Origin: Streptomyces sp. NBC_01353
GTDB lineage: Bacteria > Actinomycetota > Actinomycetes > Streptomycetales > Streptomycetaceae
Assembly (NCBI RefSeq): GCF_036237275.1
Contig: NZ_CP108352.1
Location: 1-64,000 of the forward strand
DNA: 64,000 nucleotides
Direction: 5' to 3'
Shown here: piece by piece, positions 19,390 through 27,964 of the stretch
Numbering within the stretch: position 1 is the stretch's first letter
Layout: every line of letters begins with the position of its first letter
The notes under the pieces: generated by a model
Told to the model about the DNA's origin: nothing
The model's database searches: none
Seen by the model: only the letters and a program-made list of their open reading frames with translations
Translations under genes and position numbers: made by a program

Positions 19390-19609
19390 CCAGAATGAGC
19401 GCCCCGACCAGAAATCCGATGGCCGCGGAGCGATCAGACCGCTCTCTGTGATCTCGGTCCTCTTCCAGGTTCTCTCGGTCTCGGATTCGCTCGTAGATTT
19501 CCGCCGCAGCTGGATCATCGGCAAGTTCATCTGTACCGCGTTTCAGTAGGCGCGCAAGATCTCGATCCGAGATATTCTTCGGCGAATCGGGTGCGGAATC
19601 GTCTGCCAT
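19349..19609 (-). CDS. Small acidic membrane-anchored protein (86 aa)
   Basis: GAGGTGGG precedes the ATG at 19609. The product has an acidic, charged cytosolic N-terminal part (DLARLLKRGTDELADDPAAAEIYERIRDRENLEEDRDHRERSD, probably helical or coiled) and one C-terminal transmembrane helix (AAIGFLVGALILVILVVVSIATF). No family is recognised. It converges on and overlaps the tail of the WecA-like gene by 41 bp, so antisense effects between the two are possible. Confidence 0.8.
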   Translation of the reverse strand: MADDSAPDSPKNISDRDLARLLKRGTDELADDPAAAEIYERIRDRENLEEDRDHRERSDRSAAIGFLVGALILVILVVVSIATFEP

Positions 19610-19856
19610 AACCCACCTCGCGTTCGTCTACATCGCGTTCATCCACCTCGCAACATCCTCGCATGAGGCATGGGCTTTTCCAAGGGATGTCGACTAACAT
19701 CGATCGTTCATGAGGGTCCGTCGGCTTGCCGACGAAACCTTTTTTGGTGTGGCTGGTGAAGGGTTTCGGGATTCGGGCAGGCGGTCGCATCGGATGGGCG
19801 CCGGTTTCGTGATCGAGGGCAAAGACGAGCAGGTTCGTCCAGTGCCAGGTGCGGGC

Positions 19857-19925
19857 GAGGCCCCCTCTCCGGGGCGGGCGCGGCCTCCAGCCGACCGAGC
19901 CGTTCGTAGAGGGGGCGGAGACTAG
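19857..19925 (-). pseudogene. 3-prime part of an IS-interrupted gene (paralogue of 35877-36335)
   Basis: This stretch matches the 3-prime end of the minus-strand gene at 35877-36335 (ctctccggggcgggcgcggc..., RLVRALYERL in protein). Homology stops at the CTAG at 19922-19925, where an IS5-type element begins, and resumes at 21158 beyond the element. The gene was therefore split by insertion. The adjacent 19610-19856 holds no gene I can support. Confidence 0.75.
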
Positions 19926-21153
19926 AGCGTGTCTCCTTGATGGGTTGATCAGTTGATCGGATGTGTCTGTCCGGTTAGTGATCACTGATGCGATGTGGGA
20001 CCGGATCGAGCCGCTGATGCCGGGCGATCCGGTCCGTGGACGGCGGTGGGCTGACCACCGCCGGACCTTGGAGGCCATCGCGTGGAAGTACCGCGCGTGC
20101 TCACCCTGGCGGGACCTACCCCACGAGCTCGGTGCGTTCCAGACCGCTCACAAACGCCTGATCAGGTGGGCTGCCGACGGCACCTGGCGACGGATCTTCG
20201 CTGCCGTCCTCGCCCAGGCGGACGCTGCTGACGAGGTGGGATGGGCCGTGTCGGTGGACTCCACTGTCTGCCGGGCTCACCAGCACGCGGCCGGGGCCAG
20301 GAAAGGGGGCACTCGACGAGACTGAACCCGCCGATCACGCACTCGGACGCTCACGGGGCGGCCTGAGCACGAAGGTTCACCTCGCCGCTGACGGTCATGC
20401 ACGGCCCTTGGCCTTGCATGTCACCGCGGGCCAGGCTGGCGACGCGCCGGCCTTCGAGACGGTCATGGCCCCGCATCAGGGTCCCGCGCACCGGCCTGGG
20501 CAGGCCACGAACGCGACCCGATGTCGTCCTTGCAGACCGGGCCTACTCATCCCGGGCAATCCGCGGCATCTTCGCCGCCGAGGCATCCAGGCCGTCATTC
20601 CGCAGCCCTCTGACCAGGTCGGGCACCGTCTCCGGCGAGGCCGGGCCGGCGGTCGTCCGCCCAGTTTCGACGCGGAGGCATACAAGCAACGCAACACCGT
20701 CGAGCGGTGCATCAACCGCATCAAGCAGTGGCGCGGCCTCGCCATGCGAACGGACAAGCTCGCCATCGCCTACGAGGGCGCACTCCACCTCGCAGCCATC
20801 CTGATCTGGACGCGACCACGGAAAGCCGAGGACGCCCGCTCGCCAGGGAATGCCTGACTCAGGGCATGGACGCGGCGTCGACTGCCTTCACCCTGCAGTC
20901 CGAGCAACTTCTGAACCTCTTCGCGACGAACAGATGCCGATAGACCGTCACCTGGCGCCGAGGGATGCCACAGAGCGTCGCCCTATCCGCCAGGGCGTGC
21001 TCCAAAGCCGGGGCACCTGTCTCCCGGCATGCAGCGAAGCCCGTCGGGGCAAGCCCGAACGTGAACTTGAAGGATCGGAGGCGGTGACCAAGCTGCGGCA
21101 TGGCCACCACCCTCGCACGTGGCCCGACCACCGTGAAGTCAAAGAGACAGGCC
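19926..21153 (+). mobile_element. IS5-family insertion sequence, 1.23 kb, CTAG target duplication
   Basis: CTAG flanks both sides (19922-19925 and 21154-21157). The ends AGCGTGTCTCCTTGA and, reversed, GGCCTGTCTCTTTGA match at 12 of 15 positions. A CTAG-type duplication fits the IS5 family. The transposase is plus strand and frameshifted. About 280 bp after the transposase (20858-21138) hold no recognised gene. Confidence 0.8.
19963..20857 (+). pseudogene. IS5-family transposase, multiple frameshifts
   Basis: The first frame (from 19963) is the DUF4096-type N-terminal domain: ITDAMWDRIEPLMPG, TLEAIAWKYRACSPWRDLP, RLIRWAADGTWRRIF, VSVDSTVCRAHQHAAGARKGG. The DDE part continues in other frames: DHALGRSRGGLSTKVHLAAD, then VVLADRAYSSRAI, then QRNTVERCINRIKQWRGLA. 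Frame changes lie near 20303-20307 (a G5 run where G4 restores the frame), about 20475 and about 20570. Some relatives use programmed frameshifting at the first site, but the two later compensating shifts point to decay or consensus errors. Confidence 0.85.
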
Positions 21154-21157
21154 CTAG

Positions 21158-21362
21158 GCGGGCGCGGGTTCTGGACGCAGCACGGTTCCTTCCAACGTCG
21201 CGGACACCAGCCTTCTGCCTCGCGCAGGACGGCGTCGGCGAGTACCCGGGCCCTCGACGCCGGCGAGTGCCTGGGCCCGCTGTTCTTCGGCAGCTGGTTC
21301 GCGCTGCGCCGGACATCGGCGGCGACCGCGCGGGCATGGCCGGTGAGCCGGAGCCCGGGGCG
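21158..21362 (-). pseudogene. 5-prime part of the IS-interrupted gene
   Basis: Homology to 35877-36335 resumes here (ggttctggacgcagcacgg..., protein SATLEGTV) through the HARA-ADVRR region at about 21360, with several frame changes. The start codon region of the paralogue is not recognisable. It joins across the IS with 19857-19925. The remaining 21363-21601 is featureless. Confidence 0.7.
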
Positions 21363-21601
21363 GTCGCCGGGGCGCGTGGGAAAACCGCCTCTCCCCGAGG
21401 CTCCGCGTACGGCGGGGCATACGACGAATAGGGAGAACTGTGATCAACCAGCCCCCAACACGGCAACGGAATGGCTGGCGTTAGTCGCACCCGGGCCTGC
21501 TGCCGACAGTGGGAGCGCAACCACATCGCATCCGTCCTACTGCCGACAGGCAGACGATGGAACGAGCCTCTTGAGCCCCCGGCCAACGCCCCCGGCGTCG
21601 C

Positions 21602-21892
21602 TCAGCTTGCCCTGGGCATCGCAGTGTCCCGGGCGGATTCCAGTGCGTTGCGCCAGGATGCGACATTGGGTCGGCGGCGCAGCAGGGCGCGACGCTCGCG
21701 TTCGGTCATGCCGCCCCACACGCCGAACTCGATCCGGTTGTCGAGGGCCTCGGCCAGGCACTCTGTACGTACCGGGCAGCCCGCACATACCGACTTGGCG
21801 CGGTTCTGCCGCGCGGCCTCGGCGAACAGCTCCTCCGGGTCCGCGGACCGGCACGCTGCTTCCTCGCGCCACTGGACCTCCACGCTGGTCAC
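21602..21892 (-). CDS. WhiB-like iron-sulfur transcription factor
   Basis: The GTG at 21892 follows GGGAGGGGAC and gives 96 residues; the longer ORF to 22015 adds unlikely residues. All WhiB hallmarks are present: four cysteines (EAAC, then VCAGC and RTEC) to hold a [4Fe-4S] cluster, the GVWGG turn (FGVWGGMTERERRALLRRRP) and a basic C-terminus for DNA contact. WhiB-like proteins work with sigma factor region 4 to control development, antibiotic production or redox responses. A copy on a chromosome arm is usual for accessory Wbl proteins. Confidence 0.93.
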   Translation of the reverse strand: MTSVEVQWREEAACRSADPEELFAEAARQNRAKSVCAGCPVRTECLAEALDNRIEFGVWGGMTERERRALLRRRPNVASWRNALESARDTAMPRAS

Positions 21893-22245
21893 GTCGTCCC
21901 CTCCCCCATCGACATCAGCAGCGAGCCTATGCGGCCCGTGGTCACGGACGGCCTGTGGTTTCACCCGTAGCGCAGGACTTGGCTGATTCAGGTTGCGCGT
22001 TGCATGACGGGGCACTCTTCGGCTTGCGGGCTACCCCGTGCCGGGTGACTGTCCGCAGCCCCTGCCCGGCATTCAGGCTCCGTCTAGTACGTCCGGTGGT
22101 GGAGGCGCGATACCGCGCTCTTCAGTGCCGGGATGTCGTCTGTGGCCACCTCTCGTAAGGGTGACCCCGTAGGAACCCACCTACATGGTGTCTGTGGTGC
22201 GTAGCATCCGGCAGTAACACACCAGGCGAAGGAGATTGAGCTGCC

Positions 22246-22950
22246 ATGGCCGAGAACATTCAGTTCGTGTATGCGGAGCGGTTCGCGAAGGACCTCGAGG
22301 AGAACCGGTCGGAGCAGGAGGACATCGCCCGGCAGTTCGCTGGGCTCCAGGCACGGTTGGAGCGGCTGAAGACGGACGAGAAGTGGCTGGCCGAAATGCT
22401 GGGAACGATGCCGCCGGCCCCGGATGCGACACCCACGGCAACCGAGGCGACACCCGTACCCGCACCGATTGAGCCTCAGAGCACCACCCCGGCGCCTGCT
22501 GAACCGGACGAGGCTGCCGTTCCGCAGCCGAGGCAGGCCGCCAACAAGCCCGCCCGGAAGACCGCGTCGAAGAAGACCATCGCCAAGAAGACTGCCGCGA
22601 AGAAGGCCACGACGAAGAAGGCCACAGGGTTCGAGACACCCGCGACGAAGAAGACGGCGGAGCCCCCGCTGCGCGAACTCATCGAGGGCATCCTGACCAA
22701 GCGTGCCGGTGAGCCCCGCATGGTCAGCGAGATCCGCACCGAACTCACCCAGGCGTACCCCGAGCGTGCGACGTCCATCCAGGTCGTGCGCAACAACCTG
22801 GAGAGCCTGACCAGGAAGGGCGTCATCGAGAAGGGAACCCAGCAGGGCTCCGTGATGTACACCAAGCCCGCACCCACCCAGGCAGACACCACGCCTGTTC
22901 CGGCCGCAACGGCGGACGAGGACAACACAAAGATCCCCGCGAGCGCCTAG
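22246..22950 (+). CDS. Histone H1-like nucleoid protein with C-terminal winged helix
   Basis: GGAG precedes the ATG. The 234 residues fall into three parts. Residues 1-55 are a helical coiled-coil-like segment (ERFAKDLEENRSEQEDIARQF). Residues 60-140 are Pro/Ala- and Lys-rich with KKT/KKA repeats (ARKTASKKTIAKKTAAKKAT), as in H1-like tails. Residues 145-210 form a winged-helix-like domain (LRELIEGILTKRAGEPRMVSEI...VVRNNLESLTRKGVIEKG). Such proteins bind DNA or may act as nucleoid-associated regulators. An IS5-type element begins two bases after its TAG stop, so the terminator may be displaced. Confidence 0.85.
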   Translation: MAENIQFVYAERFAKDLEENRSEQEDIARQFAGLQARLERLKTDEKWLAEMLGTMPPAPDATPTATEATPVPAPIEPQSTTPAPAEPDEAAVPQPRQAANKPARKTASKKTIAKKTAAKKATTKKATGFETPATKKTAEPPLRELIEGILTKRAGEPRMVSEIRTELTQAYPERATSIQVVRNNLESLTRKGVIEKGTQQGSVMYTKPAPTQADTTPVPAATADEDNTKIPASA

Positions 22951-22951
22951 C

Positions 22952-23980
22952 GAGCTCGTGCATGGTTGGCAGTGGTGTGCCTGCCCCGTGATCGTTGATC
23001 ACGGCCGGTGTGGTGGGGACTCGGGCCCGTGCAGCGATTATTGGGATCCAACGGATCACGGGGCTGACGCCCGAGGTCGGAGATTGGTCCGTTGTGGCAT
23101 GAACGGCACCAGGCTGTTCTCACGTCACGCCCACGACGCCGGGCCGTGGGCGCCGGTGCAAACACAAGTTGGTCTTCGTCGATCGACTGCTGGCCACGCT
23201 CGTCCACCTTTGCCACGGTGTCACCCATGACGTGCTGGCCTGTTGATTCGGTGTCGACCGTTCCACGATCACGCGCGCAATCGGTGAGGTGCGGCCACTG
23301 CTCGCCTCGCGCGGTTGCCTGTCGCAACCGGAATCCGCCTGCGTTCCCTTGCTGAGGTCGTCGACTTTCTCGGCGCGAGCGGGCAGACCGGGATCATTGA
23401 CGGCACAGAGGTCGGGGTCCTCAGACCTGCCGCGGGTCGGAAGGACCGGGAGAAGTTCATCTCCGGCACGAACAAGCAGTACGCGGTGAAGTCGATGGTC
23501 GTCAGTGACGCCGACGGAAGGCTGCTGTTCTGCAGCCCCGCCCAGCCGGCCAGCTGCGCGGACATCACGCATGCCCGCGAGTTAGGGCTGGTCAAGCTGC
23601 TGGCAGACGGACCCGACGTCGAAATCCTCGCTGATGCCGGCTATCAGGGGCTCGGCGCCCGGACCGGGGGGCGAGTGATGACGCCGCCACACCGCAAGTT
23701 CAAGAAGAATGCCCCGGACTGGTACGAGGAGGTGGATGAACGCCGGCGCAAAAGCCCACTCATCCCGCCGCATCCGGGTCGAGCACGGCATCGCCCATCT
23801 GAAGAACTGGCGAGCCCTCGCCCGTCGCCACGGCCGCCGCGAGCACATGACCGACACCATCCAGGCCATCGCCGGTCTGCTGTCCCACCAGCAGACCACC
23901 ACCCTGATGGCCGAGCAGCGAATGTGAAGACCTGCTGAATCGCGCTACTCGACGCGCAACTGCCAACCAGGCACGAGCTC
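22952..23980 (+). mobile_element. IS5-type element, ~1.03 kb, 22-bp inverted repeats
   Basis: Left end 22952-22973 and right end 23959-23980 are inverted repeats with one mismatch in 22 (GAGCTCGTGCATGGTTGGCA). The left end abuts the stop codon of the H1-like gene, and the right end abuts a ~310-bp duplicated segment. No certain target duplication could be read, partly because the ends are themselves palindromic (GAGCTC). Confidence 0.82.
23040..23926 (+). pseudogene. IS5-type (DDE_Tnp_4-like) transposase, decayed
   Basis: Translated pieces in order are KHKLVFVDRLLATLVHLCHG, FGVDRSTITRAIGEVRPLLASRG, RLRSLAEVVDFLGASGQTGI, IDGTEVGVLRP, ILADAGYQGLG and RIRVEHGIAHLKNWRALARR, covering HTH, D, D and E regions. 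They are in different frames, and a TGA replaces the expected Trp of CWFGVD near 23242. The changes near 23310 and 23750 are frameshifts. The element is probably inactive. Confidence 0.85.
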
Positions 23981-23984
23981 GTCA

Positions 23985-24297
23985 GGCTCAGCCGCGCACG
24001 ACGTTGAGCAGTGCGGCACCGATGCATCGCCAGCCGCGTCACGGCCGCAGCTTGCGGAGGCTGCCGGGTGTCAGGGCGCATCAGGCGACTGCAGCTCGCG
24101 CATTCGGCGTCCCGATGGTCAGGCCGTTGGAGCCAGTAGGCTCCCGTGAGCCCGGCGAAGGAGGCAGCGGATTCGCTGTGGGGAGTGGTCACGTGTCGGA
24201 CAACGACGACGGCTTGAGTCCGCGTCTGGCCGCGCCACGGACGTCACCGATTCGTTAGCCCGCCGCGACCTGAGGTCAGGACGCAATGACCGTGACG
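23985..24297. repeat. Duplicated segment, copy 1 (decayed small gene)
   Basis: This segment is closely similar to 53730-54062, with a ~20-bp deletion near 24030. On the minus strand it starts the same 74-residue protein (HSESAASFAGLTGAYWL) but loses the C-terminal membrane helix. Similarity ends at GACCGTGACG. It lies directly outside the right end of the IS5-type element. Confidence 0.8.
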
Positions 24298-24517
24298 ACC
24301 CGGACTCGGAAGTGGAGTCTGCCCGCTTGGCTTCGTTGATGTCTAGCAACAGCGTTTGTCGACTGGTTCCGGAGTCAGTTGGTGATCATGCGGTTCGTGA
24401 ATGTCGAGCAGAAATGACGGCGTTCCCGTGGCGCGGCGAGAAAAGGGAAGGCGGAAGCCAACCGGCCGTTGGCAGGATGTCCGCGCTCAACATCCGATGG
24501 GAAAGGACCCCACGACC

Positions 24518-24928
24518 GTGGCTCGTGCCATCACTTTGATCCGCTCCGCCTCCCTGTCCGACGTCGCCGAGTACGCCTACGCGGCCACGGCGCCCGCCGA
24601 GTCACGCCTGATCTTCCTCGCTGGGGCGTGTCCGCTGAACGATGACGGCTCCACAGCAGCGATCGGGGACTACGCGGGCCAGGCAGCGAAAGCCATCGAG
24701 AACATGGAGGCCGCTCTTACTGCCTCAGGTGCGTCACTCCAGGACGTCATCAGCACACGGGTTCTCGTCGCTACGGCCCGGCGGGAGGACCTGGTGGCCG
24801 CCTGGCAGGTAGTCCGGGACTCGTTCGCCGACCATGACGTTCCCAGCACCTTGATGGGCGTCACCGTGCTCGGCTATAAGGACCAACTGGTCGAGATCGA
24901 GGCCGTCGCCGCCGTACTCGATTCTTGA
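24518..24928 (+). CDS. RidA (YjgF/YER057c) family protein
   Basis: From GTG 24518 (GGAAAGGA 10 nt upstream) the product is 136 residues; an ATG at 24497 is an alternative. It has the RidA fold pattern: YAYAATAPAESRLIFLAGACPL, then DYAGQAAKAIENMEAALTASGASLQDVISTRVLVA, then VPSTLMGVTVLGYKDQLVEIEAVAAV. Family members hydrolyse reactive enamine/imine intermediates or act as chorismatase-like or aminoacrylate deaminases. The arginine that classic RidA uses for substrate is not obvious here, so it may belong to another Rid subgroup. It is flanked by transposon debris on both sides. Confidence 0.85.
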   Translation: MARAITLIRSASLSDVAEYAYAATAPAESRLIFLAGACPLNDDGSTAAIGDYAGQAAKAIENMEAALTASGASLQDVISTRVLVATARREDLVAAWQVVRDSFADHDVPSTLMGVTVLGYKDQLVEIEAVAAVLDS

Positions 24929-24986
24929 GACCTCTTCCAAGGACACCGCAAACGCCAGGACGGCTGGCCGTCGAGGAACGTAGGGG

Positions 24987-25152
24987 TCAGCCGGCCTTGG
25001 CGGGCTCCTCGGCTCGTGCGCGGGTGCTGGCGATGCGGTAGGAGTCTGTGCCGGTCTCGATGATGGTGCCGTTGAAGGTGAGGCGGTCGACGATGCTCAC
25101 GCCGGATCGCCGCGTACAGCTCGACCTTCGACATCTGCGGCATGACCAGCAC
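24987..25152 (-). pseudogene. IS21 remnant: istA start fused to istB end
   Basis: On the minus strand MSKVELYAAIRR, typical of an IS21 istA start, is followed within a few bases and in another frame by VSIVDRLTFNGTIIETGTDSY, typical of an IstB C-terminus, then a stop. The roughly 2 kb between the two must have been deleted. A short shared GTGAGCATCG-like junction suggests slippage or microhomology. Confidence 0.75.
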
Positions 25153-25604
25153 CTTTCACCAAGAGCATCCCGATGCTGCCCTGGCAAGAGCCGCCATGCC
25201 TCCCAAGCTCATCAACATCACCCGACCGTGGTTCTGGGCGCCTCCCAAACTCATCGACAAGTGACGTCGCTACTGCTCGATATAGCCAGCACTCGGGGCG
25301 CCAAGGGGTTTCGACGTCTGTGACTGAGCGCTGCAGTTGGCCCGATTGGCCAAGTGCGTGCTCAGCCATGGGGCTTCGCTGAGGATGCACATGACGCCCC
25401 CTCGGCCACGGGGCCTCAAAGCGACTGTGGTGATCGTCTTTCGCATGCCAGCTGGACCGGGCGCTGGAAGGGAAGGTGACCCGGAGGCCGCGGAGGTCGG
25501 ACTCCAGGCGGGGACGTCGCTCCGGCGGTCGTCCTCGCCGAGGATGGCGAGCATGTCCGCCAGGCTGCCCGCCATGTCGACCGCGGCCACCACGGCAGAG
25601 GCGG
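25153..25604. other. Gene-free stretch
   Basis: These 452 bp lie between the IS21 remnant and the hypothetical gene ending at 25605. ORFs on both strands were inspected and look like shadows. No repeat or strong hairpin was found. Confidence 0.4.
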
Positions 25605-26129
25605 CTACACGCAGACCGGTGGGTCCGGGTAGGAGCAGCCGGCGTAGGTGTCGCCCTCGTACGTGATGCCCCCTTCCATCGGCTGGTCGCAGGTGGCGCA
25701 GTTGACGGCGAAGTACGGGTTGACGCGGAGGAAGGCCGCGTTCTTCAGCTCGAAGATCGCCTTCACCGCGTCCGGCCCGTGTTCCCGGATTCCGAGCTGC
25801 AGGAAGTCGAAGGCGCCGAACTCGTGGCCCTGCTTGCACGTGAAGCGGCCGAACCGGAAGGCACCGATGTCCGCGATCCCCAGCTCGGACTCGATCCGCG
25901 CCTTCTCCTCGGCCGACACCGGTTCGAGCCGGGAGGCCTTGACGAGCTCAGGCGTCCAGTGCAGGTCCCGGAGGGTGCGGGCCTGCTCACGCGACAGGTA
26001 GAAGGAAGCGGTTCTACCGCTCTTGATGGTCTCCTGCACGAGGGCCACGACCGCGTCGTCGTCCGCCGAGACGACAACCTTCCCCTTGCCAACGGCTACT
26101 TCGATCTGGGCCAGCAAAGAACTGTCCAC
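25605..26129 (-). CDS. Hypothetical cytosolic protein with C-terminal cysteines (174 aa)
   Basis: The GTG at 26129 follows GGAAGGATG with good spacing; an extension to 26528 is unlikely because those residues look non-coding. The protein starts VDSSLLAQIEVAVGKGKVVVSAD. The middle is alpha/beta (SFYLSREQARTLRDLHWTPE, ELGIADIGAFRFGRFTCKQGHEFGAF). The end contains VNCATCDQPMEGG, GCSYPDPPVC and a total of five cysteines, which could bind a metal. No signal peptide or membrane helix is seen and no family is recognised. Confidence 0.75.
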   Translation of the reverse strand: MDSSLLAQIEVAVGKGKVVVSADDDAVVALVQETIKSGRTASFYLSREQARTLRDLHWTPELVKASRLEPVSAEEKARIESELGIADIGAFRFGRFTCKQGHEFGAFDFLQLGIREHGPDAVKAIFELKNAAFLRVNPYFAVNCATCDQPMEGGITYEGDTYAGCSYPDPPVCV

Positions 26130-26860
26130 GACACATCCTTCCAGGTCTGCACCCTGAATCCGATCCTGCGTTCGCGGAGAACTATTCCGTTCGGCCGCCC
26201 TGTTCGGCAGCTGCCACACAGGGACCTCACCCACACGGCAGCCCCACCGGCCGACGCGACACAGCCCTCGCCGAGCACCGGAAAGCGAGGGAGGTGGGAG
26301 CATCCCAAGCAGCCCGTGACACCCGTCGCCGCGTTCCCAGCCGGCGCAGCTGGCCGTGGAACCACCCGTCGCGGCCTCTGGTGACCAGGCCGCACCCCGG
26401 TGTCCGGCGCGCCTACCCCGCCTACGCACCTCATGCAGGACGGCAGGCTCGAAGGGGAAAGCGGGAAGTGACCGGAGGCTAAAGGTTGTCCCGTAACTGG
26501 TGTGGCTGCTGCGGCGTTGACTGGGCATGGGTGGGGTGATCGGCTAGCAGCGCGGTCCCGTCGTCCGGGACCGGCATCATCTGAATCGCCGGGCCGGCAG
26601 CAACGCACGCGGCAACGACACCGCGACCGCCACCTGCTGCAGATCACCCGGAACGGGGGCCGTCGGACGCGACGGCCCCCGACTTCGTACGTGAGCCGGC
26701 CGTGAAGGGATCCTGGCCTGGGATTTCGCGGCAGACGATGGGCTGGACCGCGTCCGTCCGAGGGAACCGACCTCGAACAGGGCACGCCGTGGTGATCGTG
26801 GGCCCGCCGACGGGCCATCGTGGTACGGCAAACCGATGGCGCTACGGATGGGGAACGCGG
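26130..26860. other. 731-bp intergenic region with terminator-like hairpin
   Basis: No gene is supported. A perfect 11-bp hairpin lies at 26655-26680 (arms 26655-26665 and 26670-26680, GGGGGCCGTCG). A smaller hairpin is built on GGTCCCG near 26553. Bases from about 26480 (ggttgtcccgtaactgg) look like an insertion-sequence end, but no partner end was identified. Confidence 0.4.
26655..26680. terminator. Terminator-like hairpin
   Basis: A perfect 11-bp GC-rich stem with a GACG loop and no U-run. It lies in the gap upstream of the amidohydrolase and may mark the end of a gene now lost. Confidence 0.5.
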
Positions 26861-27964
26861 ATGTCCGAATCGACCCGGGCCATGAGCCGGCGCAGTCTGC
26901 TCATCGCCGGCGGGGCGTTGGCGACCACCGTCGCTGCCACGGGCGAGTCCAGCGCTCTGGCCAGGGGGGAAGCGGTGCCGCGGGGCTCGGGGAGCGGCGA
27001 TGACGCCGGCCGGGCAAGGATCGACGTCCACCACCATTTCACCGCTCCGGCATGGGTGGACTGGGCGGAGCGTGAAGGCCTGGTGCGGCGGCAGGAGCTG
27101 CTGTGGTGGGCGCGTTGGGATCTGGACTCCACTCTGGCGCTGATGGACCGGGTAGGAATCGCGACCGCGGTCCTCAACCCGACCATGCAGGACCGGTACC
27201 GCACCGCGGCGCAGGCCAGGGAAGGTCTCACCGTCGTCTTCGAGGCGATGGCCGACCTGGTGGCCCTACACCCGGGCCGTTTCGCCGTCCTCGCTCCTGC
27301 TGTCCTGGACCATCCCGAAGTGACCACGTGGGCTCTCCGCCGCGCCTTCGACGAGCTCGGTGCCGTCGGAGCCAGCGTGAAAGCCAACTACAACGGTGTC
27401 TACCTCGGTGATCCCTCGTACGACCGCTTCCTCGCCGAGCTCGACGAGCGCGCCGCGGTCCTCTTCACGCATCCGCTCGACCTCCCGGGCGGAACACCCG
27501 GCGTGCCCACCGTCCCCGGAATTCCGAACTTCATGTGCGATTTCCTGCTGGACACCACGCGTGCTGCTGTGAACCTGATCCGTACCAGGACACTCGACCG
27601 CTACCCGCACCTGTCAGTCATCCTGCCGCACGCCGGAGGATTCCTCCCTCAGATCGCCACCCGCATGGAGGCCTTCGGCGGCTTCTGCACTCCACCCCTC
27701 GATGCTGCCCGTGTACGGGACTATCTCCACCGCTTCTACTACGACACGGCGGGCCCGTCAGCCCCCTCGGGCACTGTGGTGGCCACCGCCGGCGCCGACC
27801 GGATCCTCTTCGGCACCGACTGGCCGGCCGCCTCCGCAGACATCATCACCGACTTCACGGTGCCGGCCATCGAGACCGACCCCGTCTTCACCGACCGCCA
27901 ACGACGCGGCATCAACCGCGACAACGCGCTCCGCCTGCTGCCCGCACTGAGGCGCGCCTATTGA
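26861..27964 (+). CDS. Tat-exported amidohydrolase-2 family metal hydrolase
   Basis: From ATG 26861 (GGGGAA upstream) the product is 367 residues. It begins with a twin-arginine signal (MSRRSLLIAGGALATTVAA). The mature enzyme shows amidohydrolase-2/ACMSD-like landmarks: IDVHHHFTAP (metal ligands), FTHPLDLPGG, a central VILPHAGGFLPQIATRM and LFGTDWPAAS. It probably hydrolyses or decarboxylates a small molecule outside the cytoplasm; the substrate is unknown. The native stop was evidently TAG at the TA target of an IS630 element: insertion changed it to TAT-TGA and added one Tyr. Confidence 0.9.
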   Translation: MSESTRAMSRRSLLIAGGALATTVAATGESSALARGEAVPRGSGSGDDAGRARIDVHHHFTAPAWVDWAEREGLVRRQELLWWARWDLDSTLALMDRVGIATAVLNPTMQDRYRTAAQAREGLTVVFEAMADLVALHPGRFAVLAPAVLDHPEVTTWALRRAFDELGAVGASVKANYNGVYLGDPSYDRFLAELDERAAVLFTHPLDLPGGTPGVPTVPGIPNFMCDFLLDTTRAAVNLIRTRTLDRYPHLSVILPHAGGFLPQIATRMEAFGGFCTPPLDAARVRDYLHRFYYDTAGPSAPSGTVVATAGADRILFGTDWPAASADIITDFTVPAIETDPVFTDRQRRGINRDNALRLLPALRRAY

